This document shows, piece by piece, positions 35,414 to 44,299 of a stretch of DNA of 64,000 nt. The translations under genes were made by a program, and so were the position numbers. The notes below the pieces were generated by a model. The model was given only the letters and a program-made list of their open reading frames with translations. It had not been told where the DNA came from and searched no databases. Position 1 is the first letter of the stretch, and every line of letters starts with the position of its first letter. The DNA comes from Alphaproteobacteria bacterium (GTDB lineage: Bacteria; Pseudomonadota; Alphaproteobacteria; MPNO01; UBA2964), in the NCBI GenBank assembly GCA_012103315.1, contig WLWZ01000005.1, positions 1-64,000 on the forward strand, in the 5' to 3' direction.

Positions 35414-36394
35414 ATGAGTGAGACCGATTACGACATTCGTCGCATTGTTGCCGGGCACAACGACAAGGGCCGCGCCACCATTATCATGGACGGTCCCGCT
35501 CCCAATCAGCAAGTTCGTGAACAAGGTCATGTCTCGACTTTTATCTGGAGCTCAGATGAAGCTCCCGCTGAAGTCTGGAGCAATGAAGATTTCGGCGCGC
35601 GGGAGAATGTTATCCAGCCAGAGCCCAACGGATCCGGTTTTCGGATTGTCGAATTCCCGCCTGGCGCTCCCGGCATGATGCATCGTACTGACACGTTGGA
35701 CTATGCCATCTGCATGTCAGGCAGGATTGATATGGAGATGGATGATGGCGTTACCGTCCATATGAAACCGCACGATATCCTTGTCCAGCAGGGCACGATC
35801 CATTCATGGCTCAATCGCGGTACCGAGACCTGTCGCGTGGCGTTTGTGTTAATCGATGCGAAACGTTCACCAGATGGCGCGCTAAAAGGCCCTGGCCCAC
35901 AGTCTCTCGCATCCGTCGAACCCTACCCCGAAGGCAAAGAGCCACCGCTACCACCCGTTCGACGGATCGTGACCACCCACGACGAAAACGGCAAAGCGGT
36001 TATTATGAACGACGGTCTCGCACCTCAAAGGTTACTAAGACAGCGCGGAAACGTCTCGACTCTGATCTGGGGCAGCGACGAAACACCGGCGGAAATCTGG
36101 ACAGATGAAGATTTCGGGCTACGCGAAAATGAGATTGAACCACCGGCTTTGGGGTCATGGTGCCGCGTGATCGACTACCCGCCGGGCCCAGGTCGTATGC
36201 ACCGAACCGAGAGCGTTGATTATGTCATCTGCCTTAACGGCGAAATCGATATGGAACTCGACGATGGTGAGATGGTGCATATGAGTGCCGGTGACGTGAT
36301 GATTCAGCAGGCGAATTTGCACAGCTGGATCAATTCAGGACTGGAAACTTGCCGGATAGTCTTCGCGCTGATCGGCTCAAAACCGAAGAGCTGA
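35414..36394 (+). CDS. Tandem-duplicated cupin protein
   Basis: A 326-residue protein made of two near-identical cupin halves. Residues 1-165 and 170-326 align throughout: DYDIRRIVAGHNDKGRATII with PVRRIVTTHDENGKAVIM; PAEVWSNEDFGARENVIQP with PAEIWTDEDFGLRENEIEP; MHRTDTLDYAICMSGRIDME with MHRTESVDYVICLNGEIDME. Each half has His residues (MHRT, then IHSW or LHSW) and Asp/Glu that could bind a metal. AAGGA precedes the ATG. Function is unknown; an isomerase, dioxygenase or ligand-binding role is possible. It is co-transcribed with the CMD-family gene. Confidence 0.85.
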   Translation: MSETDYDIRRIVAGHNDKGRATIIMDGPAPNQQVREQGHVSTFIWSSDEAPAEVWSNEDFGARENVIQPEPNGSGFRIVEFPPGAPGMMHRTDTLDYAICMSGRIDMEMDDGVTVHMKPHDILVQQGTIHSWLNRGTETCRVAFVLIDAKRSPDGALKGPGPQSLASVEPYPEGKEPPLPPVRRIVTTHDENGKAVIMNDGLAPQRLLRQRGNVSTLIWGSDETPAEIWTDEDFGLRENEIEPPALGSWCRVIDYPPGPGRMHRTESVDYVICLNGEIDMELDDGEMVHMSAGDVMIQQANLHSWINSGLETCRIVFALIGSKPKS

Positions 36395-36395
36395 T

Positions 36396-38057
36396 TTAAA
36401 CAGCTACCGCCGGCACCAACAGATGTGAATCATAATCGCCACCGGTGTATATAACGTGGTGACCGGCATTCACCGTGTCCTCATGCTTGAAGCGATTGAA
36501 GACATCAATGATGTCGTAGCCTTGAACGATCAACTGCAACTTGTCACCAGCCCGGAAGCCGGTGGCGGATGCGAGAATCTCCACCTCGCAGGGCACAATC
36601 TCACCGGGTTCTAGCTTGAGGAGCCGTTCGAGTTTGAGCCAGGGCTGCGACGGCGTAGATTTCTCTTCATCTAACTCGCGGTGCGACACGCGTAGCCAGC
36701 CACTCGCCGCCAAGCCATTTTCTATATGCTGAAAGTCCGGGAAGTAGATTTCATTGCCATGCTTATCGAATTTTTTGATCGCCACGTGAAGATCGAGATC
36801 GTCAGCACCCTCGGCACTAACCCAGAGTTTGAGCTTCATATGACCGATGAGATCAATAGCTTCATCGAAGGCATATTCCCACGTCGTGCTGTCGTTCTCA
36901 GACTCTGATTTCTGCGCCGCATACTGCATCTGCGCCTGATCGGTAACCGGCGCGCTGTTTAGGGAGTTGTTCGAAGCATCGAGATAGAGCGGTCGATAGT
37001 CAGTTTCTGGGACCGGGAAATCATCGAAATAACGCTCACGGCCATCGTAGAAATAATCTCGTACTTCGATACGCGCCCGCGGCGTCTCCCGCATGCCATT
37101 TTCCTGGCCTTTCAGAAAGCAGTCGAAAAAGCGCTTCTGCAATTCGAGACCTTCGCGGGCATAATAAGTTTCCCACTCCTTGCGGCCATGACCATAGAGC
37201 CACTTATTTTCTGAACTCGCTTGCTTGTAACCCTCAACAGAACCGCGCGTATGGAGACCCGCTGTTGCCCAACTCGCTACAGCCAGAATGGCCGTAGCGA
37301 TCTTGGTCAGATCAGGGTGCTTGGCCCGCCAGAAATCATCCATCAACGGACGATCATTTTGTTCAGCGATCGAGTCTTCTGCCGTTGCGTCGTGGGCGAT
37401 AAAGCCGGTTTGGGAATTCATCCGCCGGCCCCAGATCTCGCGATAGAAATTGGTATCAGGCATACCGCCATGGGTGACGTGCTCACGATAAAAATCGTTA
37501 AACCCTTCCCACGGAATTGCGGCTTTCAAATGTGGTGGATTTTCCGATGCGCCTAGCCACTGCGTTGCGGCCAAATAGGAGACCCCATTGGAGCCCACAT
37601 TGCCATCGCACCATTCCTGTTCGGCGACCCATTCAACGAGGTCATGAAAGTCTTGCGCAATCTGTGGATCAAAATGGGCGAAGTGTTCACCTTCGCTCTG
37701 GTTCGTTGCCCGGCAATCAGCGCCGACGACGATATAACCATTCGGCACCCAATAAACCGGGTCCGGCATTTCCCAGCCAGTATATTCAGAGAACGGCAAC
37801 GGCCCGACATTGGGGATACGTTCAAACTGTTTGTCTGGCGGATAGGAATGCTTGCCGTAGGGTGCGAGGCTCAAGATCGCCGGAAATTTACCCGGCTTCG
37901 CCGGTCTAAAGACATTGGTCATCAGCCGAATGCCATCGCGCATTTCAGCCGCGACATCTTCTTCGAAGATTATCTGCGCTTCTTTATCGACGCCGTAGGT
38001 GTTCCAAGTCCGCGTTTCAGAAACGTTTATGGTTTTGACTTTGGTCTCGGGAATCAT
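36396..38057 (-). CDS. CocE/NonD family hydrolase, X-Pro dipeptidyl-peptidase type
   Basis: A 553-residue alpha/beta hydrolase with a C-terminal jelly-roll domain. The nucleophile is Ser160 in GSNGVSYLA. The His in LYGHGRKEW (290) matches the triad His. The acid normally found as W-x-D in the motif before LHTRG is replaced: the sequence reads SWATAGLHTRG, with Thr at 265. C-terminal blocks HMKLKLWVSAEG and DKLQLIVQGYD are typical. Family members are cocaine esterases, glutaryl acylases and X-Pro peptidases. GGGAGAGG precedes the ATG. The gene stands alone and ends two bases from the cupin gene. Confidence 0.87.
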   Translation of the reverse strand: MIPETKVKTINVSETRTWNTYGVDKEAQIIFEEDVAAEMRDGIRLMTNVFRPAKPGKFPAILSLAPYGKHSYPPDKQFERIPNVGPLPFSEYTGWEMPDPVYWVPNGYIVVGADCRATNQSEGEHFAHFDPQIAQDFHDLVEWVAEQEWCDGNVGSNGVSYLAATQWLGASENPPHLKAAIPWEGFNDFYREHVTHGGMPDTNFYREIWGRRMNSQTGFIAHDATAEDSIAEQNDRPLMDDFWRAKHPDLTKIATAILAVASWATAGLHTRGSVEGYKQASSENKWLYGHGRKEWETYYAREGLELQKRFFDCFLKGQENGMRETPRARIEVRDYFYDGRERYFDDFPVPETDYRPLYLDASNNSLNSAPVTDQAQMQYAAQKSESENDSTTWEYAFDEAIDLIGHMKLKLWVSAEGADDLDLHVAIKKFDKHGNEIYFPDFQHIENGLAASGWLRVSHRELDEEKSTPSQPWLKLERLLKLEPGEIVPCEVEILASATGFRAGDKLQLIVQGYDIIDVFNRFKHEDTVNAGHHVIYTGGDYDSHLLVPAVAV

Positions 38058-38115
38058 GTTGCCTCTCCCTGTTTTGGGTAGCTTAGACCATATTATTTTT
38101 AATTTGAAACCGGGC

Positions 38116-39633
38116 CTATTTCGTTGCCCCCCGCGACAGCAGCATCACGATGGGGATTGATGCCAACGCACCAATCATAATCAGGTAGAAATCATTGAAG
38201 AACCCAATCGACATGGCTTGTCTGGATATTTCGGAATCCAAAAGCCGCAAACCATCCACCGAATTTAAACTCCACTGTTCGGGGAGCCACGGCTCTCTCA
38301 TTGCATCTGTGTACGGTGTGACACGCTCCGTCATGTGAGCATGCGCGGTGGACTGCGACCGGGACAAGATGCTGATGACGACCGAGACACCTATACCGCT
38401 GCCATAGTTCCGAAACAGGCTGGTAAAGGTCGAGGCTTCGGTTCGCAGGTTAGACGGCAGTGTCCAGAACGACACCGCTGTCAACGGCACCCATATGGCA
38501 CCAATACCAATGCCATTAAAGACCGCAGCAATAATGAAATCCCAGAGCCCAACATCAACAGTAAAGTTCGACATTCGCCAAGCGGAAAACGCCTCACAAC
38601 AGAAACCAAAGATGATGACAGCGCGTGGATCCACTTTGTTCGACAAGCGCCCTGCAACGACGAGACCTATCAATGTTCCGATACCACGCGGCATCATCAC
38701 CATCGCCGCTAACAGAATCGGAAACTCCCGCAAATTTTGGAGAAATAGTGGCATGATGACGTTCATGGACAGAACCAAAAATCCGAGCATGAACTGAAAC
38801 AAAATACCCAACATCAAGTTTCGGTCGCGAAAAATACCGCGGCTGATAAACGGGTTTTCTGTCGTCAGGCTATGGGTGATAAACAGATAAAGTCCGAGGA
38901 CAACGCAACTCATCGTTATTATGATGTAGTTGGAGTCAAACCAGCCTTCGATCTCCCCTCGATCCAGCGTTAGCTGTAGCGATGCTAAGGCAAGCACCAG
39001 AAACAAGTAGCCGAACATGTCGAATGGCTTGTTCCGATCCGTATCTGTCTCCTTAACGGAGAAAATCGCTCCAAGAACGCCAAGAATTGCGAAGGGCGTT
39101 GAACAATAGAATACCCAGCGCCAACTCAACTCATCTGTGAGCCAGCCACCGATTACCGGTCCCATGACAGGCGCAAACATTACCCCGGTGCCCCAAATCG
39201 CAAGAGCCTGTCCATGACGTTCTCTCGGGTAAGAATCCAGCATGAGGGCTTGCGAAATCGGTACAATGGGTGCCGAAAACATGCCTTGTAGCCCACGATA
39301 AAACATAATCTCCGGGATGGATTCGGCATTGCCCGACATCAAAGAACAGAATGCAAAACCCATCAGCGCGCCAATAAACAACCGCTTGCGGCCGATGCGG
39401 GCAGCCAGCCAGCCGGTCGCGGCCATTGTTGACGCTTGCATCATAAAGTAGGTCGTGACGACCCAAGAGACCTGATCCTGATTGGCGGACAATCCACCTT
39501 GCATATGGGGCAAAGCTATTGCGGCGATGTTGATATCGAGCACGATAACCGTCGTCGCCATCATAGCCGTCGCGGTAATCAGCGGTCGGTTAATCCCCGC
39601 GAACTTTTCTGTTTCCTGTGAAATAGACGCCAT
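38116..39633 (-). CDS. emrB: DHA2 family MFS multidrug efflux permease (EmrB/QacA type)
   Basis: A 505-residue permease with about fourteen hydrophobic segments. Family motifs are visible: VIVLDINIAAIALPHMQG in TM1, GWLAARIGRKRLFIG after TM2, and a motif C-like APVMGPVIGGWLTD. It is proton-driven and exports hydrophobic drugs or metabolites, together with the adjacent periplasmic adaptor and an outer-membrane channel encoded elsewhere. The gap to emrA is 12 bp. It is the last gene of the marR-emrA-emrB operon. Confidence 0.9.
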   Translation of the reverse strand: MASISQETEKFAGINRPLITATAMMATTVIVLDINIAAIALPHMQGGLSANQDQVSWVVTTYFMMQASTMAATGWLAARIGRKRLFIGALMGFAFCSLMSGNAESIPEIMFYRGLQGMFSAPIVPISQALMLDSYPRERHGQALAIWGTGVMFAPVMGPVIGGWLTDELSWRWVFYCSTPFAILGVLGAIFSVKETDTDRNKPFDMFGYLFLVLALASLQLTLDRGEIEGWFDSNYIIITMSCVVLGLYLFITHSLTTENPFISRGIFRDRNLMLGILFQFMLGFLVLSMNVIMPLFLQNLREFPILLAAMVMMPRGIGTLIGLVVAGRLSNKVDPRAVIIFGFCCEAFSAWRMSNFTVDVGLWDFIIAAVFNGIGIGAIWVPLTAVSFWTLPSNLRTEASTFTSLFRNYGSGIGVSVVISILSRSQSTAHAHMTERVTPYTDAMREPWLPEQWSLNSVDGLRLLDSEISRQAMSIGFFNDFYLIMIGALASIPIVMLLSRGATK

Positions 39634-39645
39634 TGCGTCAACCGA

Positions 39646-40713
39646 TCAATCTTTATCGCCGATACGAGCAAAGGCGGAACCAATGACCCCAACCAAGGTT
39701 CGTTCTCGTTTGGTATCAATGATCACAGAAACCGTCATTCCAGCACGTAACGCGGGTCCTTTGCTTTTCTGATCTAACTCGATACGAACCGGCACGCGCT
39801 GAACAACCTTTACCCAATTCCCACTCGCATTTTGCGGTGGCAGGACTGAGAGCTCTCCGCCCGTCGACGGGCTAATCGAACTCACGGATGCCTCAAATTC
39901 GACATCCGGGTAGGCATCTACAATAAGACTAACTGTCTGCCCTTGGCGTACATGAGTAAGCTGGGTTTCCTTTAAGTTGGCTTCAACCCAGGTTTCACTG
40001 GTTTGAATAATCGGGATGACTGCTTTGCCCTCTTCAACATATTCGCCGGTCTGCAGCGACACCTTCCCAACGACACCATCTGCCGGAGAGCGTATTTGCG
40101 TCCGCCGCAAGTTGAGAGCCACGCTGTGCAACTTGGCTTCAGCTTCGAGATACATCGGATGCAGGGTCGACGGCGTATTGTGCTTTCCACCCAATCTAGC
40201 CAGGACCTGCAATATTTTCTGTTCCAATGTTCGGGCGAATTGGCGCGCCTTAGTCACATTCCGTTCCGCTTCGTCATAGCGTGCCCGAGACGCAACCCCG
40301 CGCGCTGATAACTTTCGCTGCCGATCAAATACCCGTTTAAAATACGCGACTTCCTGTCGGGCATCGGCACGTTCTGCAATGGCCTGACGATATTCAGCGC
40401 GCAACGCCTGTAATGTATTGCGAATACTGCCCAACTCTGCCTCCGCCTTAGCGACGTCGATGCGATGCGGCTCTGGGTCAAGCGTGAATAGAAGATCGCC
40501 ACGTTTCACTCGATCATTCTCCTTGACCAGGACACGGATCGCCCGGCCGTCGATGTCGGCACTCACGGCTAAATGATGCGCTTTGACATAGGCATTTTCG
40601 GTGGTCACATAGCGGGTACTTTTGACCCAGTAATGTCCGCCGACAACAATGGCCACAATTGGGACAACGCCAAGAAGGCATAAGCGCAACAGAATTTTCG
40701 ACCGGAAGCGCAT
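39646..40713 (-). CDS. emrA: HlyD/EmrA family periplasmic adaptor of a multidrug exporter
   Basis: A 355-residue membrane-fusion protein. The N-terminus carries one membrane anchor (LLRLCLLGVVPIVAIVVGGHYW). Barrel-sandwich strands follow (VSADIDGRAIRVLVKENDRVKRGDLLFTLD), then two long helices (about residues 95-200) rich in Arg and Gln, then the second lipoyl half (VGKVSLQTGEYVEEGKAVIPII). Its role is to link the inner-membrane EmrB pump to a TolC-type outer-membrane channel. Three bases separate it from marR upstream and twelve from emrB downstream. Confidence 0.9.
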   Translation of the reverse strand: MRFRSKILLRLCLLGVVPIVAIVVGGHYWVKSTRYVTTENAYVKAHHLAVSADIDGRAIRVLVKENDRVKRGDLLFTLDPEPHRIDVAKAEAELGSIRNTLQALRAEYRQAIAERADARQEVAYFKRVFDRQRKLSARGVASRARYDEAERNVTKARQFARTLEQKILQVLARLGGKHNTPSTLHPMYLEAEAKLHSVALNLRRTQIRSPADGVVGKVSLQTGEYVEEGKAVIPIIQTSETWVEANLKETQLTHVRQGQTVSLIVDAYPDVEFEASVSSISPSTGGELSVLPPQNASGNWVKVVQRVPVRIELDQKSKGPALRAGMTVSVIIDTKRERTLVGVIGSAFARIGDKD

Positions 40714-40716
40714 GGC

Positions 40717-41175
40717 CTACTCCGCTTCACCATCAGAATTCAAGAGCTCGGACAGATTGATTTTAACCTGCAACAAGGACGCGTTTAGCTGATCAGCCTC
40801 TTTGCGGCTTAGCCCTGCAATAGCAGCATCCAGACCATCATCAGCGAGCGAGAACATCTGATCCAAAACCGGCGCTGCACGTTTGGTAAGGAAAACCCGC
40901 TTGGTCCGGGCATCATTTTCATCAGGGCGTCGTTCTACCCAGGTATTTTCTTCCAGTCTTTCGATCAACTTCCCAAGCGTAGGGGTCTTAATCTCCAACT
41001 CAGCAGCGAGTTCAGTCTGCGTACAGCCTTCAATCCGACTAAGGCGTGCAAGAACACGCCATTGCGCGCGCGTTAATCCCAATGGCTCAACGCGACGGTC
41101 ATAAACCGTCCGCAGCATACGGGAAACGTCACCGATTAAATACCCAACATGATCAGGGGGTTCGCGAAAACTCAT
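40717..41175 (-). CDS. MarR family transcriptional regulator
   Basis: A 152-residue winged-helix regulator. LTRAQWRVLARLSRIEG and CTQTELAAELEIKTPTLGKL (about residues 33-70) form the DNA-binding helices, and the wing follows with RRPDENDARTKRVFLT. MarR proteins repress their own operon until a phenolic or other ligand binds. It is the first gene of an operon with emrA and emrB. Its promoter region contains three AGCTA-centred repeats, a credible autoregulatory site. Ligands of such EmrAB systems are often phenolic, which fits the aromatic-looking neighbourhood. Confidence 0.9.
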   Translation of the reverse strand: MSFREPPDHVGYLIGDVSRMLRTVYDRRVEPLGLTRAQWRVLARLSRIEGCTQTELAAELEIKTPTLGKLIERLEENTWVERRPDENDARTKRVFLTKRAAPVLDQMFSLADDGLDAAIAGLSRKEADQLNASLLQVKINLSELLNSDGEAE

Positions 41176-41211
41176 CGTTTCAAATACTCTGATAAAAGGT
41201 GGATTGAGATT

Positions 41212-41258
41212 TAGTAAGCTAGATTATATTAAGCAAGCTAATAATAAGTTAGCTAACT
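41212..41258. promoter_or_regulatory. Probable MarR operator: three AGCTA-centred repeats and a 12-bp palindrome
   Basis: Three related sites, TAGTAAGCTAGA (41212-41223), TAAGCAAGCTAA (41230-41241) and TAAGTTAGCTAA (41245-41256), lie just upstream of marR. The last contains a perfect 12-bp palindrome AGTTAGCTAACT (41247-41258). AGCTA recurs at 41217, 41236 and 41251, about two helical turns and one and a half turns apart. Palindromic AT-rich sites upstream of their own gene are usual for MarR repressors. Confidence 0.6.
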
Positions 41259-41395
41259 ATTATCAACCTGTACAGTACCTAATGCTCGATCACACCCTTT
41301 TGACGCACTCTCTGCCAGGGTTCAGAATAAAGAAAATACTGCGCGGCAACCCCGCCAGACATCAACGAGCGCCAGACTAATCGAAGGACCAACAG

Positions 41396-41833
41396 ATGTT
41401 TATGAAACCCGCTCTTACGCTGGATGATGCTAAACAACTCCTCGCCGCAGCTGAGGGGGAAGCTCAACGACAGGGCTGGGAAGTTGTGATTTCCGTCCTC
41501 AATGATGGTGGGCGGATCGTCGCAGTACACCGAATGGACGGCGCCCGTCCTGGCAATGATGATATTTCACTCGGCAAAGCCAATACTGCGGCCATGACAG
41601 CGAGACCTAGTGGTGTTTGGGAACGCTGGATCCAGAATGATCACAAAGCCTATGCGACTTTCGGCCTCGTTGCCGCAGCCGGTGGCGTGCCGATCATCAT
41701 CGACGGGCACTTGGTTGGCGCTATGGGCGTTTCGGGCGTGAGAGCCATTCAGGACGAGCAAATTGCCCTACATGCAATCAACACGGTATTCCCTGATGCC
41801 GCCACCGCCCGTATCGACGAAGAAAACGATTAG
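41396..41833 (+). CDS. HbpS/GlcG family (DUF336) protein
   Basis: A 145-residue protein of the small heme-binding/GlcG family. Typical blocks are LTLDDAKQLLAAAEGEA, VVISVLNDGGRIVAVHRMDGA, and GGVPIIIDGHLVGAMGVSG near the end. GAAGGA is seven bases before the ATG. Members bind heme or degrade glycolate-type compounds in operons; most have no proven enzyme role. It is divergent from the marR operon, sharing a 220-bp region, and is followed after 30 bp by an MFS gene on the same strand. It may take part in the same stress or export response. Confidence 0.82.
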   Translation: MFMKPALTLDDAKQLLAAAEGEAQRQGWEVVISVLNDGGRIVAVHRMDGARPGNDDISLGKANTAAMTARPSGVWERWIQNDHKAYATFGLVAAAGGVPIIIDGHLVGAMGVSGVRAIQDEQIALHAINTVFPDAATARIDEEND

Positions 41834-41863
41834 AACCCGGTCGGAACCAACCAAGGCAACCCA

Positions 41864-43126
41864 ATGGCCGATCCCGGCAGCAGCGCTGCTTTCCGCACCC
41901 TTCAAATTCCGAACTTTCGGAATTTCATGATCGGAAATTTTTTTTCGCAGGCCGGCATGTGGGTCCAGCGGATTGCTGTCGGCTGGTTAACCTGGGAGCT
42001 TACGAAGAATGCGACGTGGCTCGGTGCCATGGCGATGGCCGACTTTTTTCCAAATATTATTTTTGCACCACTCGCCGGAGCGCTAGCAGATCGCATGGAC
42101 CGATTAAAAGCCGTCCGTTTATACGTCACGATCTCCGCGGTTATTTCAACAGCCATCGTGTGGTTGACCATCACAGACCAAATCACCGTACATCTACTCT
42201 TAGTCCTGGTCCTGATGAACGGCATTGCGATGTCGTTCAACTACCCCGTACGTCTGTCACTCATCCATTCCCTGGTTGGGCGCGAAGCTCTCACATCCGC
42301 GGTTAGCATCAATGCGATTGTCTTTAATATCGCTCGCATTGGGGGCCCCGCCCTTGGCGGGCCAGCGATTGCGTTTTGGGGTGTCGGACCGGTTTTGGTT
42401 TTCACTGTCATTGCCGACCTCGTGTTCGTCTTCACCCTCTATAAAGTTCAACTTCTGAGTAAAACGAAAAAGGCCGCGAAAGAAGCGACAACTCTAGGCA
42501 CAGAAATCATGGACGGTTTTCGCTATGCCTACAATCACGCTGGCATAGGCCGACTACTCATCATCCTAATTATGATGGCTGTATTTGGTCGCTCATTTAT
42601 TGAACTACTACCGGCATTTGCGGAAAAAATATTTAATGGCAACGTAAATGAATTCGCGTGGTTCACATCAACGCTCGGAATTGGATCGTTTATTGGCAGC
42701 ATTTCCCTAGCGAAACGAGAGGGTGTGGAAGGCCTGACACGCATTCTCGTCTTCAACACGCTGATCCTCTCGCTCGCGACTATTGGATTTGCGGCAACAG
42801 ATAATTTCTGGATTGCCTTGGTATTTATGTTGGCAGTCGGGTACGCCATTGTCGCGATCGGCGTCATTGAACAAACACTTATTCAGGTCGCTGTCGATGA
42901 CTCGATGCGTGGTAGAATGTTGAGTTTCTATACGCTCATTGCACGAGGGTTTCCCTCTATTGGGGCACTTCTTATGGGCTGGTTATCAACGTTCCACGGC
43001 TTGCAACAGCCCATCATTGCCGGCGCGGTTATCTGCATTGGAGTTTGGGCTTGGTCACGACACAGGCTTAAGATGCTGGAGGAATCCTTGGAAGTTTACC
43101 CGGATGAAAAAAAAGAAAATCAGTAA
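41864..43126 (+). CDS. MFS transporter, DHA3/EntS-like
   Basis: A 420-residue membrane protein with about twelve hydrophobic segments. The N-terminal half carries the loop AGALADRMDRLKAVRLY, and FNYPVRLSLIHSLVGREAL is typical of MFS_3 exporters. The gene follows the HbpS-like gene by 30 bp and overlaps the convergent recX gene by 7 bp. It probably exports a small amphipathic compound. It is a relative of the MFS at 4307-5581, but not a recent copy by eye. Confidence 0.8.
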   Translation: MADPGSSAAFRTLQIPNFRNFMIGNFFSQAGMWVQRIAVGWLTWELTKNATWLGAMAMADFFPNIIFAPLAGALADRMDRLKAVRLYVTISAVISTAIVWLTITDQITVHLLLVLVLMNGIAMSFNYPVRLSLIHSLVGREALTSAVSINAIVFNIARIGGPALGGPAIAFWGVGPVLVFTVIADLVFVFTLYKVQLLSKTKKAAKEATTLGTEIMDGFRYAYNHAGIGRLLIILIMMAVFGRSFIELLPAFAEKIFNGNVNEFAWFTSTLGIGSFIGSISLAKREGVEGLTRILVFNTLILSLATIGFAATDNFWIALVFMLAVGYAIVAIGVIEQTLIQVAVDDSMRGRMLSFYTLIARGFPSIGALLMGWLSTFHGLQQPIIAGAVICIGVWAWSRHRLKMLEESLEVYPDEKKENQ

Positions 43127-43716
43127 GACTGATCCAGTCCCATCGCTTTTTTTATGTCATCAAATTTATAGCCACGACGCTGCAGCCAGGAAATATCACG
43201 GCGCTCGGTCGTCTCATCTGACCGCCCCGTGCGAAACGGCCCTCGCCTCGCCTTTTGAAGCGCCGATAGCGCCATAGCGGCAGCACTTTCCGGGGCTTCA
43301 AGGTCATTAATCCCGACATCAGGCAGGGCGTCTTCCACAGCCGCCTCTAGCTCCAGCTCAACCTTTTCGCCTTCAACCATGGAGGATCGCGATGCCATAT
43401 AAACGGCTCTGTTCGCGGCATAGCCGGATCGCAGTGCAGACCGAAGTTTTGCCGATGCTGCTTCCTTGTCGTTTACATAGCCGGAGCTGGCCATTTTCTC
43501 GACCAAAGGCGGAATAGCCTCGAACATTTCCTGTCGAACTTCGCTATCCTTAACTTCACGATAAATACGCTGCTTTAAGTAGTCCGCGAGCTTGGCTTCT
43601 GAGACGACATAGCGTTGGCAATAATACAAAGCGATATTCTGTAATCGCCCGGGCGTCATCTTTCGGGGCTTTCTAGGCCCCTTTCGCTTGGCGTTATTCT
43701 GAAAGCCTTCAGTCAC
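43120..43716 (-). CDS. recX: Regulatory protein RecX
   Basis: This is likely a 198-residue protein from a GTG at 43716, which overlaps the pncC end by 8 bp. A longer frame to 43794 overlaps it by 86 bp, and an ATG at 43659 is also possible. The helical blocks MTPGRLQNIALYYCQRYVVS, LADYLKQRIYREV and LVEKMASSGYVNDKEAASA match the alphaproteobacterial RecX pattern, an early helix pair followed by repeats. The last block is RRDISWLQRRGYKFDDIKKAMG. RecX binds RecA filaments and inhibits recombination. The C-terminal half is more divergent than usual. The identification is by pattern, not a search. Confidence 0.72.
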   Translation of the reverse strand: MTEGFQNNAKRKGPRKPRKMTPGRLQNIALYYCQRYVVSEAKLADYLKQRIYREVKDSEVRQEMFEAIPPLVEKMASSGYVNDKEAASAKLRSALRSGYAANRAVYMASRSSMVEGEKVELELEAAVEDALPDVGINDLEAPESAAAMALSALQKARRGPFRTGRSDETTERRDISWLQRRGYKFDDIKKAMGLDQSY

Positions 43717-44209
43717 CGCCAGTTTCGCGCAAGGTAGCCTCCAGGAGTTCCAACGCTGCCGAGGCGAAGTGCCACATATTGGCCTCACGTTCACTGCTCT
43801 CAGTTTCTATCGTGATCGCGATTTCGATGGCGCCAGCGACAGCCACACAGCAATGTCCAGCATCATCGCCATAACTATTGCCACCTGGGCCACTCGCCCC
43901 AGTTTCGCAAATAGCCCAATCAGTACCCAATTTTTCACGCATCTGCCGCGCCATAATCAAGGCATACTCTTCATTGGCCCCCGGCATCGTCGCGATTTCT
44001 TCTGAAACGCCCATTATGCTGCGCCGTGCATCCCTTGTGTAGATCACACCACCGCCGACGAAATAGTTAGAGGCGCCCGGGATCGACAATAAAGCCGCCG
44101 AAATCAAGCCCCCCGACGACGATTCAGCAACAGAGACCGTACACTTCCGTTCTTTTAGCAGGGCCGCCACTGAGCCCGCCATTGCACTGAGTTCCATCGT
44201 GTTTCTCAT
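43709..44209 (-). CDS. pncC: CinA C-terminal domain protein, nicotinamide-nucleotide amidohydrolase
   Basis: A 166-residue single-domain PncC-type protein. Its motifs are VAESSSGGLIS (27-37, canonical VAESCTGG) and TGASGPGG (103-110, canonical TGIAGPGG). It hydrolyses nicotinamide mononucleotide to nicotinate mononucleotide and ammonia in pyridine nucleotide salvage. The catalytic Ser region (ESSSGG) is present. It precedes recX, overlapping by a few bases, which is a common neighbourhood for cinA-like genes near recA/recX. The ATG at 44209 is used, and a second ATG at 44197 is also possible. Confidence 0.85.
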   Translation of the reverse strand: MRNTMELSAMAGSVAALLKERKCTVSVAESSSGGLISAALLSIPGASNYFVGGGVIYTRDARRSIMGVSEEIATMPGANEEYALIMARQMREKLGTDWAICETGASGPGGNSYGDDAGHCCVAVAGAIEIAITIETESSEREANMWHFASAALELLEATLRETGGD

Positions 44210-44299
44210 CCCTTACTTGTGTCGCGATACATCTTGCCCGGTTTAGCGCCTTAGGGCTACGCTTTGATGAACACGTGCCGCACTCTTTTGAGGCTCAAT

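Noticed and set aside
43717..43794. RecX starting at 43794
   Set aside because: This would overlap pncC by 86 bp and the residues do not resemble RecX. GTG at 43716 gives a small overlap instead.
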